Source of the DNA: Oscillospiraceae bacterium
Lineage (GTDB): Bacteria > Bacillota > Clostridia > Oscillospirales > CAG-272
Reading direction: 5' to 3'
DNA length: 35,129 nucleotides
Assembly (NCBI GenBank): GCA_015065455.1
Contig: SVQI01000016.1
Location: forward strand, 1 to 35,129
Both the position numbers and the translations under genes were made by a program. The notes beneath the pieces were generated by a model that worked only from the letters and a program-made list of their open reading frames with translations, did not search any database and had not been told where the DNA came from. Below are positions 9,045 to 19,344 of the stretch, piece by piece (position 1 is the stretch's first letter; each line of letters begins with the position of its first letter).

Positions 9045-10157
9045 TTATTTTCTTGCGCTTCTCTCCACAAGCTTTTTTACCCCGTCATAAATAAGGGCGT
9101 TTGTATTTTCTACAGCAAAGCTTCTGACGTTCTTTTGCATTTCAGATAGCTTTCTATCGTCAAAAATCAATTTTTCAACAGCTGAAGTCAAAACACCGTC
9201 AGTCAGATTCTTTTCCTCAAAAACCAAAGCTGCATTTTTCTTTTCAAGCTCAACAGCATTTTTATACTGATGATTATCCGTTACGTTTGGCGAGGGAATA
9301 AGTATACACGGTTTTCCCAGCATCGCAAGCTCGGAAAGAGTCATAGCTCCCGCCCTTGCAATAACGAGGTCTGCTGCAGCCATTTTTTTCGGCATATCAT
9401 AAATATACTCAACAAGCTGTAAATTGTCGTATTTTTCAAGTCCGTACTCTTTGAACAAAGCAAGAGTAGATTCTTTTTCAATAGCTCCCGATGCATGAAT
9501 GTGCAAAACCTCGGGGTGCTTACTTGAAAAATCACGCATAAGAGCCATAACCTCTTGGTTTACACGCAAAGCGCCAAGGCTTCCACCGTATGACAATATA
9601 ATTTTCTTATAATCACCCTTTATTTCGGAAACGGCTTTCTCATCAGATTCAAATCCGTTTATAAGAGGGTTCCCGACTCTGATTGCTTTATTGGGATATT
9701 TAAGTCTTTTTATAGTTGCCTCAAAATTAGTATATACTATATCAACGTATTTTTCAAGCATACGAACGGCAACTCCGGGTAACGCGTTCGATTCATGCAA
9801 AACTGTAGGAATCCCCATATCCGCCGCCGCCTTTACGATAGGCCAGCAAACGTATCCGCCCGTTCCTATAACAACGTCGGGTTTAAATTCTTTTATAAGC
9901 TTCTTCGCTTTAAAAACCGACGTGACGGTAAGATATGCAGTTTTTAAATTTGAAAGAGTAAGCTTGCGCTTCAGTCCTTGAATTTCAATATGATACACTT
10001 CGTAATTAAATTTCGGAACAAGCTTGTTTTCAATTCCTCTTTCTGTTCCCACAAATGCAATAACGCTGTCCTTTTCATTTTCACGTATTGTATTTGCAAT
10101 AGCGATAGCGGGATTTACGTGACCGCCCGTTCCGCCGCCTGTCATAAGAACTCTCAC
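9045..10157 (-). CDS. murG: MurG, lipid II-forming GlcNAc transferase
   Basis: 370 residues. It transfers GlcNAc from UDP-GlcNAc to lipid I on the inner membrane face. The N-terminal glycine loop GGGTGGHVNP (7-16), HESNALPG near 122-129 and the C-terminal donor-site segment (RAGAMTLSELAMLGKP, near 270) are clear. The start is GTG, with GGAGG 9 bp upstream; the ATG at codon 5 has no site of its own and would cut the first beta strand. It sits 48 bp after ftsW. Confidence 0.97.
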   Translation of the reverse strand: MRVLMTGGGTGGHVNPAIAIANTIRENEKDSVIAFVGTERGIENKLVPKFNYEVYHIEIQGLKRKLTLSNLKTAYLTVTSVFKAKKLIKEFKPDVVIGTGGYVCWPIVKAAADMGIPTVLHESNALPGVAVRMLEKYVDIVYTNFEATIKRLKYPNKAIRVGNPLINGFESDEKAVSEIKGDYKKIILSYGGSLGALRVNQEVMALMRDFSSKHPEVLHIHASGAIEKESTLALFKEYGLEKYDNLQLVEYIYDMPKKMAAADLVIARAGAMTLSELAMLGKPCILIPSPNVTDNHQYKNAVELEKKNAALVFEEKNLTDGVLTSAVEKLIFDDRKLSEMQKNVRSFAVENTNALIYDGVKKLVERSARK

Positions 10158-10205
10158 GAAAGAACTCCTCCTTCAAATGATTTAATATACCGAATAATAG
10201 AATTA

Positions 10206-11450
10206 TTACTTCTGCTGATATGAATATCTTGAAATAGCAAGAACTATTCCCATTTCAATAAGCAGAATAGATAGTGATGAACCGCCATAGCTGAAGAACG
10301 GCAAAGAAATACCCGTATTGGGAATTGTATTTGTTACAACCGCCATATTCAGAATAGACTGAATGGCTACCTTTGATACTATACCAACTACGACTAATTT
10401 TGAAAAGGTATCAGATGTTTTCTGAGCTATTACAATACCCCTCCATATCAAAGCAATAAAAAGACATATCGTGGCAACAGCGCCTACAAAACCAAGCTCT
10501 TCACAAATTATAGCAAAGATAAAGTCGTTCTGCGGCTGTGAAACGAACATATGCTTCTGCAGACTCTGTCCAAGTCCTACACCGAAAAATCCGCCTGAAC
10601 CAACCGCGTTCAGTCCCTGAATAGTCTGCCATGTTTCCGACTGACTTGAATAGTTTTCGGGATGGAGCCATATATCAATACGCCCTCTTGCATAGGGAAC
10701 GAACATAATCAAAGCAAGCACTACCGCTCCAAAGCTTCCTGCGGCACCAAACAACCAGTTCAGTTGTCCGCCCGCAACGAATATTACGCAAGCTCCGATA
10801 AGAAACAGAATGATAACACCGGAGAAGTGTTTTTCCAAAGCAACGAGCAAACACACGAAGAGTACGACCGCAAAAGGAAGTCCGAGTCTTCTTATAACAG
10901 GCTCCCACCTCGTCGTTCTTCTGAACAGGTAATTTTCGTTATCTGAAAAATATTTAGCAAGTATAAGAACAATGCCGAGCTTCATAAATTCAGACGGCTG
11001 TACTGCAAAAGGAATACCGGGAATAGCAAGCCAACGCTTTGCCTCGCCTTCGGCAGTACCCATTATCAGAACGGCAACCAGAGCTGCTACTACACCCCAG
11101 AAATAAGTCTTCGTAAATTTTTTTATTAAATTTACATCGACAACGTTTGCAATAAAAAACATAGCCGAAAGTCCCACTGCAACCCAGCCTATTTGCTTCT
11201 TTATAAAGAAGTAGCTGTCTCCCTCGGACGCCAAAGCATAAGCATAGCTTGCGCTGAAGACCATTACTGAGCCAAAACAAATAAGCACAATTACAAGAAC
11301 GAGAAACGTTCTGTCCATATCACCCTTTATTCTGACTATGTCGTTATCTTTTATAATGTCCCTTTTATCTATGGGACGCGGAAGTCTCGGCGGTCTTTTC
11401 TTAACCGGCAGCTTCCCCGTTTCGCCTCTCGGCTGAACGTGTTTATTCAT
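10206..11450 (-). CDS. ftsW: FtsW/SpoVE, SEDS-family peptidoglycan glycosyltransferase
   Basis: 414 residues with about ten TM segments. The SEDS signature NTIPNTGISLPFFSYGGSS is near the C-terminus. A proline- and lysine-rich cytoplasmic N-terminus of about 45 residues precedes the first TM segment. It polymerises lipid II together with a class B PBP such as the one in this cluster. Whether it serves vegetative division (FtsW) or cortex synthesis (SpoVE) cannot be decided from sequence alone. The ATG follows the mraY stop after 1 bp, so the genes are coupled. Confidence 0.93.
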   Translation of the reverse strand: MNKHVQPRGETGKLPVKKRPPRLPRPIDKRDIIKDNDIVRIKGDMDRTFLVLVIVLICFGSVMVFSASYAYALASEGDSYFFIKKQIGWVAVGLSAMFFIANVVDVNLIKKFTKTYFWGVVAALVAVLIMGTAEGEAKRWLAIPGIPFAVQPSEFMKLGIVLILAKYFSDNENYLFRRTTRWEPVIRRLGLPFAVVLFVCLLVALEKHFSGVIILFLIGACVIFVAGGQLNWLFGAAGSFGAVVLALIMFVPYARGRIDIWLHPENYSSQSETWQTIQGLNAVGSGGFFGVGLGQSLQKHMFVSQPQNDFIFAIICEELGFVGAVATICLFIALIWRGIVIAQKTSDTFSKLVVVGIVSKVAIQSILNMAVVTNTIPNTGISLPFFSYGGSSLSILLIEMGIVLAISRYSYQQK

Positions 11451-11451
11451 A

Positions 11452-12435
11452 TTATATCATACTCCAATATGCAATAGCACAGAATAAAACTGCAACAAGA
11501 CTGAATATTCCAACGATTTTAAGCTCACTCCATCCGCTTTTTTCAAAGTGGTGGTGTATCGGGCTCATCTTAAAAATTCTCTTTCCCGTAAGCTTGAACG
11601 ATGCAACCTGAAGCATTACGGAAAACGTTTCCGCTATATATACTATTCCGCAAATAAGTATAACCAACGGTGAATCAACAAGAAATGCAAGACCCGTTAC
11701 AGCTCCTCCGAGGAATAAAGACCCGGTATCTCCCATAAATACTCTTGCAGGATAGAAATTGTAAACCAAAAAACCAAGACAGCACCCGATTATTACTGCA
11801 GAAAAAACACCCGTTTCCATATTTGAAAAAACAAATGCAATTACCGCAAAAAATGCGCCTACAATAGCAGTAATACTTGCGGCAAGTCCATCGATACCGT
11901 CAGTCAAGTTTACGCTGTTTACCACACCGGTAATAAGAATAAGAGCAATTACGTAATAAAAAATTCCAAGCTCCCACTCAACGTTAAAAAAAGGTATTTT
12001 AAGAGACGTATCAAGTCCGCCTGCCCATGTCATAAAATAGAGATAAAGAGATGCTGCAACAAGCTGAAGAAGATATTTATTGCCGGCTGTCAAGCCTTCA
12101 TTCTGCTTTTTAAAAAACTTAGCGTAGTCGTCAATAAATCCAATAGCACCGCAAAGCAAAGCAAATACAAAAGTGATGCAAACGCGCCATACACTCTCGT
12201 CATCGCATTTTATAAATGCAAAAACGCCTACCGCAATAAAAACGATAACAGCGGATACTATAAACCCAAGTCCGCCCATTGTAGGCGTTCCCTCTTTGGA
12301 TTTATGCCAACGGGGGCCAATCTCAAGTATTTTTTGTTCCATCTTCACGCTTTTGAGAAACGGAATGAGGATACGCTCCGCCAACACCGTAAGCGCAAAT
12401 GATAAAACGAGTGCTATTATAAAATACAGATACAT
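11452..12435 (-). CDS. mraY: MraY, phospho-MurNAc-pentapeptide transferase
   Basis: 327 residues and about ten TM segments. It makes lipid I from UDP-MurNAc-pentapeptide and undecaprenyl phosphate. Family motifs: DDYAK with Asp102/Asp103, NLTDGIDG (176-183), GDTGSL (235-240) and the histidine motif SPIHHHFE (His294-296). It lies 11 bp after murF. The next gene is ftsW; murD, which commonly stands between the two, is missing. Confidence 0.97.
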   Translation of the reverse strand: MYLYFIIALVLSFALTVLAERILIPFLKSVKMEQKILEIGPRWHKSKEGTPTMGGLGFIVSAVIVFIAVGVFAFIKCDDESVWRVCITFVFALLCGAIGFIDDYAKFFKKQNEGLTAGNKYLLQLVAASLYLYFMTWAGGLDTSLKIPFFNVEWELGIFYYVIALILITGVVNSVNLTDGIDGLAASITAIVGAFFAVIAFVFSNMETGVFSAVIIGCCLGFLVYNFYPARVFMGDTGSLFLGGAVTGLAFLVDSPLVILICGIVYIAETFSVMLQVASFKLTGKRIFKMSPIHHHFEKSGWSELKIVGIFSLVAVLFCAIAYWSMI

Positions 12436-12446
12436 ATATTTACCCC

Positions 12447-13835
12447 CTATGCCTTAAACAAATGCTCTATTACCTTTTCAAGAGCGACCGCCCTGCTTGC
12501 CTTGAAAAGCACGACGTCTCCCGATTTCAAATCATTTTCAAGAATCTCAGCCAACCCCTCAGGACTGTCTATCTTATTGTAAGCAATAATTGATGATTCG
12601 TCAAATCCTTCCTCAAGTCCGCCAACGGCAATTTCAAGCGCGTCTTCTCCGTACGTATATAATCTGTCTATATTGAGTGACGCAGCATACCTTCCCACCG
12701 ACTTATGAAGCTCGTTCCCTTTCTCGCCAAGCTCACGCATTTCTCCGAGAACAGCAACAGTTCTTCTTTCTTTTCCGAGTTCAGCAAGAACGGAAAGTGA
12801 CGCCTTCATTGATTCGGGACTTGCATTGTAGCAATCCTCTATAACGGTAACACCGTTCTTTTCATATATTTTCTGGCGCATACCCGACGGCTTATAATTT
12901 TTAAGTCCGTTTCTTATTTCACATTCACTGAGTCCTGCAGTTTTTCCCGTTACGAAAGCCGCCAAAGCATTATATACGTTATGCTTTCCGACTGTAGGAA
13001 TTTCAATATCTTTTATATCATTCCCCTGATATACCATATCAAACAAAGTCTTTTCTCCGACAGTTCTGATATTATATCCGAAAACGTCAACCTCTGAATT
13101 TATTATACCAAAGCTGACAGACTTTGAAAACGTATCTTTCTTTTCCCAAAGCAAAGGCTCGTCGCCGTTATAAACGAGAAGTCCGTCTTTTTCCAAACCT
13201 TCAACTATCTCAAGCTTTGCTCGGCATATATTTTCTCTGCTTCCCAAAGCCTCGAGGTGTGCCGTTCCTATATTTGTAATAACAGCAACGTCGGGACGGG
13301 CAATATTTGTAAGACACGATATTTCGCCTAAAGCACTCATTCCCATTTCAAGCACTACGGCTTTATGAATACTGCTGAGTGCCGCAAGTGTAAGACTGAG
13401 TCCGTAGACTGTATTAAAATTTCCTCCGCTTTTATGCGTTGGATATTTTTCTGCCAACACGTACGAAATAAATTCCTTTGTAGTGGTCTTTCCCACACTT
13501 CCCGTAACTCCTACCGTAAAGGGAGCTATATTATTGCGACACGCAGAGGCAAAATCCGATATTGCCTTTATCGTATCTTCAACTAATATATAATCTCCCG
13601 AAAAACCATCGGGAAGCTTTTCGCACATAACACATTTCGCGCCGTTTTTTACAGCACTTTCGATATACTTATGTCCGTCTGTATTTTCTCCTCTTACAGC
13701 TACAAACAAAGTATCCTCGGATATTTCTCTTGAGTCGATTGAAATGCTTTTTATATCAATAACGGAATTAGTTTTTCCGAAGCTCATTTCTGCAATTTGT
13801 TTGGTGTCATACTTTTCTGACAGTTCAATTATCAT
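12447..13835 (-). CDS. murF: MurF, UDP-MurNAc-tripeptide:D-Ala-D-Ala ligase
   Basis: 462 residues with the Mur ligase layout: N-terminal UDP-binding domain, ATP loop TGSVGKT (111-117), central domain and C-terminal domain. It adds D-Ala-D-Ala to the tripeptide precursor in the cytosol. The ATG at 13835 is chosen because it overlaps the murE stop (ATGATAATTGA), typical of coupling, and GAGG lies 10 bp upstream; an in-frame ATG at 13862 would overlap murE further and has no clear site. Confidence 0.95.
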   Translation of the reverse strand: MIIELSEKYDTKQIAEMSFGKTNSVIDIKSISIDSREISEDTLFVAVRGENTDGHKYIESAVKNGAKCVMCEKLPDGFSGDYILVEDTIKAISDFASACRNNIAPFTVGVTGSVGKTTTKEFISYVLAEKYPTHKSGGNFNTVYGLSLTLAALSSIHKAVVLEMGMSALGEISCLTNIARPDVAVITNIGTAHLEALGSRENICRAKLEIVEGLEKDGLLVYNGDEPLLWEKKDTFSKSVSFGIINSEVDVFGYNIRTVGEKTLFDMVYQGNDIKDIEIPTVGKHNVYNALAAFVTGKTAGLSECEIRNGLKNYKPSGMRQKIYEKNGVTVIEDCYNASPESMKASLSVLAELGKERRTVAVLGEMRELGEKGNELHKSVGRYAASLNIDRLYTYGEDALEIAVGGLEEGFDESSIIAYNKIDSPEGLAEILENDLKSGDVVLFKASRAVALEKVIEHLFKA

Positions 13836-15282
13836 TTCCCTTAAACCTCTTATTAACCGCATCGGCGGCTATTTCCTTTTCGCTGAAGTATCTTTTCCCC
13901 AGAGCGTCGATCTCATATTCCTCATGACCTTTTCCTGCAAGCAAAACAATATCGTTATCCTTTGCAGTCATCATAGCGTATTCAATCGCTTCTCTTCTGT
14001 TTTCAATCACAATATGCGGTCTTTCCTTGTCGATTCCCTTCATAATTTCGGAAATAATATCGCAAGGCTTTTCCGATCGGCTGTTGTCTGACGTTACTAT
14101 AACAAAATCGGCAAGTCTTGACGCTATCTGCCCCATAACGCGCCTTTTTGTCCTGTCTCTGTCTCCGCCGCACCCAAACAAAACTGTTATCTTCTGCTCT
14201 TCTGCCTTAAAATTCCGGATACATAACAGCACCTTTTCTAAAGCGTCGGGTGAATGCGCATAATCAATATAAACTGTAAAGGGAGCTTTTTTTAGTTCAA
14301 CTTTTTCAAGTCTGCCCTTAACGTTTGATACACATAGGACCGCCTGCTCAATTATTTCTTTATCAATTCCGTCACAATAGGCAAACGCGCAAGCGCACAT
14401 CGTATTGTATACGTTAAACGTTCCGCATAGCTTCGACTTGACTTTTATAACATCGTTCTTTGTAACAAGGTCGTAGCTAAAACCGTCGGTTTTGTATTCC
14501 TCAAAATTACTTATATAAAAATCAGCGTCTTTATTGCAGAAGGAATACGTGTATTTTCTCCCAACTGCCTGTGATGAAACGTTATCGCAAAATTCATCGT
14601 CAAAGTTATATAAACCAAATTTTGATACCGAAAACAGCTTTGCTTTTGCAAGAGAATAATCTTCCATATTCTTATGAAAATCAAGATGCTCTGACGATAA
14701 ATTCGTAAAAATTGCCCCGTCAAAATCAACTCCGCAAAGCTTATCAAGATATAAAGCATGGGATGAAGCTTCCATTATCACTGTATCAATACCGTTATTG
14801 AAAGCCGACCTTAAGGTGCTGAAAAAGTCCTCGGGATCACGCGTCGTAAGTCCGCCGTCAAGAGTTCCCAACGTCAGAACGGAAGAACCTGATTTTCTGT
14901 AAATCTCCGATAAAATTCTGCAGGTCGAAGTTTTACCGTTTGTTCCCGTAACTGCAATCATTCTCAGTTCTCTTTCGGGGTGACCGTTATGTGCCGAACA
15001 CATCAAAGCCAATACTGCTCTGCTGTTTTTTACTTTTATGTACGGAAGTTCATTGTTTTTAATAATATCGTTTACTTCCTCTACAACGACCAGCACAGCG
15101 CCCTTTTTCTTTACTTCACCAGCGTAGCTATGTCCATCAACAGTCAAGCCCTTGATACATACGTATATGTATCTGTCCTTTACCTCATCGGTTCTTGACG
15201 TAACCCCCGATATATCCATATCAAAGCGGGTTATATTCGTTTCAATTACTTCAACATTTTCAAGATAATTATAAAGCTTCAA
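13825..15282 (-). CDS. murE: MurE, UDP-MurNAc-dipeptide:diamino acid ligase
   Basis: 485 residues. ATP loop TGTNGKT (112-118), and a C-terminal substrate motif DNSR (399-402) followed by the GKGHE loop near 450. DNSR resembles the DNPR motif of meso-diaminopimelate-adding enzymes rather than the lysine type, so a meso-DAP wall is inferred. The start is TTG with GGAGG 9 bp upstream; no better ATG is nearby. A 70-bp AT-rich gap separates it from the PBP gene, and it overlaps murF by 11 bp. Confidence 0.95.
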   Translation of the reverse strand: MKLYNYLENVEVIETNITRFDMDISGVTSRTDEVKDRYIYVCIKGLTVDGHSYAGEVKKKGAVLVVVEEVNDIIKNNELPYIKVKNSRAVLALMCSAHNGHPERELRMIAVTGTNGKTSTCRILSEIYRKSGSSVLTLGTLDGGLTTRDPEDFFSTLRSAFNNGIDTVIMEASSHALYLDKLCGVDFDGAIFTNLSSEHLDFHKNMEDYSLAKAKLFSVSKFGLYNFDDEFCDNVSSQAVGRKYTYSFCNKDADFYISNFEEYKTDGFSYDLVTKNDVIKVKSKLCGTFNVYNTMCACAFAYCDGIDKEIIEQAVLCVSNVKGRLEKVELKKAPFTVYIDYAHSPDALEKVLLCIRNFKAEEQKITVLFGCGGDRDRTKRRVMGQIASRLADFVIVTSDNSRSEKPCDIISEIMKGIDKERPHIVIENRREAIEYAMMTAKDNDIVLLAGKGHEEYEIDALGKRYFSEKEIAADAVNKRFKGNDN

Positions 15283-15352
15283 GCCAAAACGCCTCCGAAT
15301 GTTAAATAAATTATACTATTTAAACATCCGTATATTTTGGCATCATTTAATT

Positions 15353-17602
15353 TTAGTCAGTTCCGTCCGTGTGCATAAACTGAACGGTTACTATACTACC
15401 ATCCGGCATTAGTGTTCCTGCAGCGGGATATTGGCTTACAACCCTTGCACCAACACCCTCTTCAAAGTTCATAGCGCCTTCTATTCGAATATTAAATCCT
15501 TTATTAGTGAGAGTCGTATTTGCAACCGTTGCAACCATACCGACAACGTCGGGAACGGTTATCTGCTTATTTGTTTCGGGAGTAGCATCACCTAAATAGA
15601 ATATTACTTTACCGGTAGTCAAAAGCACAGAGCTTCCTCCGACAGGAACCTGTGATACAACTACGGGACCTTCTCCCACAAACTCATACTTAAGTCCTTG
15701 GTTTTTAATGTTTATTTCTGCTTTATCAGCTGTAAAGCCTGTATAATCCCATACCTGAACGTGCGCTCTCTTTTGCTCCTCTTCAGAGTATGTGCTTTCT
15801 ATTCCCATATAGGGCAATACCTCTTCAAGAAGATTTGATATATAAGGCGCTGCAACCATACTTCCGTATGCCGAGCTTCCGAGAGGTTCGTCTACGACTA
15901 TAAGAACAGCTATCTGCGGATCGTCCGCAGGAGCATACGCAACGCAAGAGCCTACGTACAAATAAGATTCGCCAGCCTCATTAAGAATATCTCGCTTCTG
16001 TGATGTACCCGTCTTTGCGGCAACCTTGTATCCGAGAACGTATGCATTCTTAGCACCGCCGTCACTCGATACGCCTTCTTCGAGAATATTGGATAGATAC
16101 GTTGACGTATCTTTGCTTATTACCTGTCTTTTTACATTAGTGTCATACGACTCAACAACGTTACCCTTTGAATCAACTACCTTATTTAGAACGTGAGGGG
16201 TAACAACGTACCCGCCGTTTGCAACTGCAGATATTGCAGTTATCTGCTGAATGGGGGATGTCTTGAACGTCTGACCGAATGAGTAAACTGAAAGCTCAAC
16301 GAGGTTAAGTCCCTCGCGCTTTACGTAAAGACCGCTTGCCTCTCCTCTGAGGTCAATACCCGTTTTACTTGTATAACCGTAAGCTGTAAAATAATCATAA
16401 AACAAGTTAGATCCGATAGACTGACCTACCTGAACAAGCGTCGGGTTACACGACTGCTGAAGTGCTCTTGCGAACACCATACTTCCGTGTCCAGTTCTCT
16501 TGTGGCAGTGAATAGGGCTTCCGTAACCTTGTACCCTTATAGCGCCAGTACAAGTGTATATATGATTGGGATTTATCAAATTTTCTTCAAGCGCCATAGA
16601 CGCTGTAATTACTTTAAAGGTTGAACCCGGCTCATAAAGCCAAGAAACCGCCTTATTGTTCCACGATGAAAACAAAAGATTATTGTATTCTTCAGAATAC
16701 TTGTCAGAATCTGTAGGCAAGCCCATTTCTTCGAGCTTTGCGAGATATTCTGCATTAAGCTTACCGGGTGAATTCAAATCATAAGTTGGATACTGTCCCA
16801 TCGCCAAAATACCGCCGGTATTTACATCCATAACGATACCCGCAACGCCTCCGGCAGATTTTGATTCCTGGTAAGTCATCTTCAACTGCTTCTCGAGCAA
16901 CTGCTGAATTCTCATATCAAGAGTAGTAACAACGTCGTTTCCGTCTTCGGCTGTGATATAGCTGTCATATTTAAACGGCATATCCATACCGAGTCCGTTT
17001 TTAGCCGTTATATATCTTCCGGGAGTACCGGTAAGGTACTTATCATACTGAAGCTCAACACCGTAGCTTCCCCCGTCAGTACCCATAAATCCGATTACGT
17101 TTGCCGCCAAAGAATCATAAGGATAGTATCTTTTCGTGGTTGCCTCAAGGTGTATTTGTCTGTTTAACTTGTGCTCCTCAATAAAAGCCAATACCTTATC
17201 GGCTTCGGGCTTTTCTACGTTTTTCTTAACAGTTTCGTCTGCTCTGTTTTCACGGAGTGCTCTGTTATAGATAGTTTCATAATCAACATTAAGTATTTCA
17301 GCAAGATTACGCGAAATAAATCTCGCCTGTTCGTTATCTTCAATATCAACAGGAGAAATAAACACTCTCCAAACAGATACGTTCGTAGCAAGAACTACTC
17401 CGTTCTTGTCAAGTATCTCTCCGCGGTCAGCCGCAACCGTGTTCATTCTCTGTACCTGATCTGATACACTCTGCTGATATTCCTTGTGGTGAATTACCTG
17501 ATACCAGAACAAACGGCCGACTATAACCGCCCACATTGCAACAAATATGATCAAAGCCCAAGTGCTTCTTGTCTTTATGTATTTAGTAAGTCTACCGTAC
17601 AT
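15353..17602 (-). CDS. spoVD: Class B penicillin-binding protein with PASTA domains (SpoVD/FtsI type)
   Basis: 749 residues. One N-terminal TM segment (about 14-35), PBP dimerisation domain (about 50-220) and transpeptidase domain with Ser327 in PGSTFK, SCN at 384-386 and KTG at 530-532. The C-terminus has a degenerate PASTA-like segment (about 630-675) and a clear PASTA domain (about 680-745, ITVPDVVGM onward). It cross-links septal or spore peptidoglycan with the SEDS protein of the cluster. AGGAG precedes the ATG. With one good PASTA domain it looks more like SpoVD, but a vegetative FtsI role is equally possible as no second copy is seen here. Confidence 0.93.
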   Translation of the reverse strand: MYGRLTKYIKTRSTWALIIFVAMWAVIVGRLFWYQVIHHKEYQQSVSDQVQRMNTVAADRGEILDKNGVVLATNVSVWRVFISPVDIEDNEQARFISRNLAEILNVDYETIYNRALRENRADETVKKNVEKPEADKVLAFIEEHKLNRQIHLEATTKRYYPYDSLAANVIGFMGTDGGSYGVELQYDKYLTGTPGRYITAKNGLGMDMPFKYDSYITAEDGNDVVTTLDMRIQQLLEKQLKMTYQESKSAGGVAGIVMDVNTGGILAMGQYPTYDLNSPGKLNAEYLAKLEEMGLPTDSDKYSEEYNNLLFSSWNNKAVSWLYEPGSTFKVITASMALEENLINPNHIYTCTGAIRVQGYGSPIHCHKRTGHGSMVFARALQQSCNPTLVQVGQSIGSNLFYDYFTAYGYTSKTGIDLRGEASGLYVKREGLNLVELSVYSFGQTFKTSPIQQITAISAVANGGYVVTPHVLNKVVDSKGNVVESYDTNVKRQVISKDTSTYLSNILEEGVSSDGGAKNAYVLGYKVAAKTGTSQKRDILNEAGESYLYVGSCVAYAPADDPQIAVLIVVDEPLGSSAYGSMVAAPYISNLLEEVLPYMGIESTYSEEEQKRAHVQVWDYTGFTADKAEINIKNQGLKYEFVGEGPVVVSQVPVGGSSVLLTTGKVIFYLGDATPETNKQITVPDVVGMVATVANTTLTNKGFNIRIEGAMNFEEGVGARVVSQYPAAGTLMPDGSIVTVQFMHTDGTD

Positions 17603-17734
17603 TTTTTCACTCCTGTGATCGTTTTCTCTAAGACTTTATCCGTTTAATCAAAAGAGAGTAAAGAGTATATTCACAATACACCACTCTACCCTCATTAACG
17701 CAAGATATGCCTTACAATATAAATTTATTCAGTC

Positions 17735-18328
17735 TTAGTTTATATATTCCACCAATTCTCTGAAATTCTGAGCAATGGAACTCATAACCGTATTAACCAA
17801 GCTGTCTTCTGTGGTTTCAGGTTCTACAACTTCGATCTTATCCTCGTTACCGATAACAACGTACTGCTTATTAACCTGGTCTGCCTTTACCATTCCAAGC
17901 TCATTCACAGCGATGTTTTCAACAACTCTGAGATCGTTTTTGAACTCAACGTCCTTTCTTAAATCTTGTTCTTGCTTCTGGAGTTCGGACAATTCATTCT
18001 GGAGTGCCGAGATATCCTGGGTAAACTCATTGATCTGAGCCATTGTAAGCATCATGAACATGAACAGGACAGTGCAGATTACTGACACAAACACTACAGA
18101 TGTCGGAAAAGGAACTGTCTTTTTCGCCTTTATTGTCCGAACCATCGGCTTTTCTTTTACAGCAGCAACGACTTTTATATTGTCTGATTCAAGTGCGTGG
18201 GATTTTACCATCGCACGTGTTTTTGTATTATTTTTTGCGGAAACTTGTCTTTTTTCAACAATATCCGCGCCTTCACGGACATTTTTCGACTTATTTTTCT
18301 TTTGTTCATACGATTTTTCGTATGTCAT
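17735..18328 (-). CDS. ftsL: FtsL-like divisome protein
   Basis: 197 residues. A long basic N-terminus (1-72), one TM segment (about 74-97) and an extracytoplasmic coiled coil (about 99-130, rich in Q/E/L: ISALQNELSELQKQEQDL) give the FtsL/DivIC layout. Sequence identity in this family is always low; the call rests on topology and on the place between rsmH and the PBP gene. It would form the FtsQ-FtsL complex with the ftsQ product. A GGGGGAAAG site lies before the ATG. Confidence 0.85.
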   Translation of the reverse strand: MTYEKSYEQKKNKSKNVREGADIVEKRQVSAKNNTKTRAMVKSHALESDNIKVVAAVKEKPMVRTIKAKKTVPFPTSVVFVSVICTVLFMFMMLTMAQINEFTQDISALQNELSELQKQEQDLRKDVEFKNDLRVVENIAVNELGMVKADQVNKQYVVIGNEDKIEVVEPETTEDSLVNTVMSSIAQNFRELVEYIN

Positions 18329-18402
18329 TCCGCTTTCCCCCTAAATCTATTCTTTTTTTATTCCCTAAAAACACATCAGCTTCCCACGGCTGATATGCAA
18401 AC

Positions 18403-19344
18403 TTAAATTCTTTCTGCTACACGAAGCTTAGCGCTTCTTGATCTTGGATTTTCCTCAAGCTCTTTTTCGGAAGGCAAAATCGGCTTTCTCGAAACGAGAC
18501 TCAAAGTCGGTTTTTTTCCGCACATACATACAGGAAAATCAGAAGGACAGGTGCAACCCTTAACAAGAGATGCAAACGTCTTTTTTACTATTCTGTCTTC
18601 AAGTGAGTGAAACGATATTATGGCAAGTCTTCCGCCAACCTTAAGTCTTTCCGCCGCCGCAGTTATCGCAGGCTCAATGGCATCAAGCTCACCGTTCACT
18701 TCAATTCTGATCGCCTGGAACGTCCTTTTTGCAGGATGCGGTCCGTCGATTCTTGCTTTTTGCGGTATTGCCGACTTGATTATGTCGCAAAGCTCCGCTG
18801 TCGTTTCAATGGGCTTCACTGCCCTTGCTTCTTCAATAAAACTTGCAATACGGGGAGCGAACTTTTCCTCTCCGTAATCGTATATGATCTGTTTGAGTTT
18901 GTCTTTTGAATATGTATTTACTACCTCGTAAGCTGTCAACGCATCCGACTTATTCATTCTCATATCAAGATATCCGTCGTTATTATAAGAGAAACCGCGT
19001 TCAGCCGTATCAAGCTGATAAGACGACACTCCAAGATCTGCTATTACACCGTCAACGCTTTCTATACCGAGGTTATCTAACACGCTGCCTATATTTCTGA
19101 AATTATCCTTAACAAAAGTAACTCTGTCGGAATATTCTGCAAGTCTTTGTCTTGCCGCCATTAATGCATCATCATCTCTGTCGAGAGCTATATGATGTCC
19201 GCCCTCTGTCAATCTCTTTACTATCTCGTAAGAATGACCGGCTCCGCCTGTCGTAAGATCTACGTATATTCCATTCGGTTTTATGTCAAGTCCGTCTATG
19301 CACTCTTTAAGCAAAACGGAGTAATGTGAAAACACAATTCCCAT
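18403..19344 (-). CDS. rsmH: RsmH (MraW), 16S rRNA C1402 N4-methyltransferase
   Basis: 313 residues. The SAM site is TTGGAGHS (31-38); later family blocks are PHPAKRTFQAIRIEVNGEL and ISFHSLEDRIVK. It N4-methylates C1402 of 16S rRNA. The ATG overlaps the mraZ stop by one base (TGATG), so it is probably translated by coupling. Confidence 0.97.
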   Translation of the reverse strand: MGIVFSHYSVLLKECIDGLDIKPNGIYVDLTTGGAGHSYEIVKRLTEGGHHIALDRDDDALMAARQRLAEYSDRVTFVKDNFRNIGSVLDNLGIESVDGVIADLGVSSYQLDTAERGFSYNNDGYLDMRMNKSDALTAYEVVNTYSKDKLKQIIYDYGEEKFAPRIASFIEEARAVKPIETTAELCDIIKSAIPQKARIDGPHPAKRTFQAIRIEVNGELDAIEPAITAAAERLKVGGRLAIISFHSLEDRIVKKTFASLVKGCTCPSDFPVCMCGKKPTLSLVSRKPILPSEKELEENPRSRSAKLRVAERI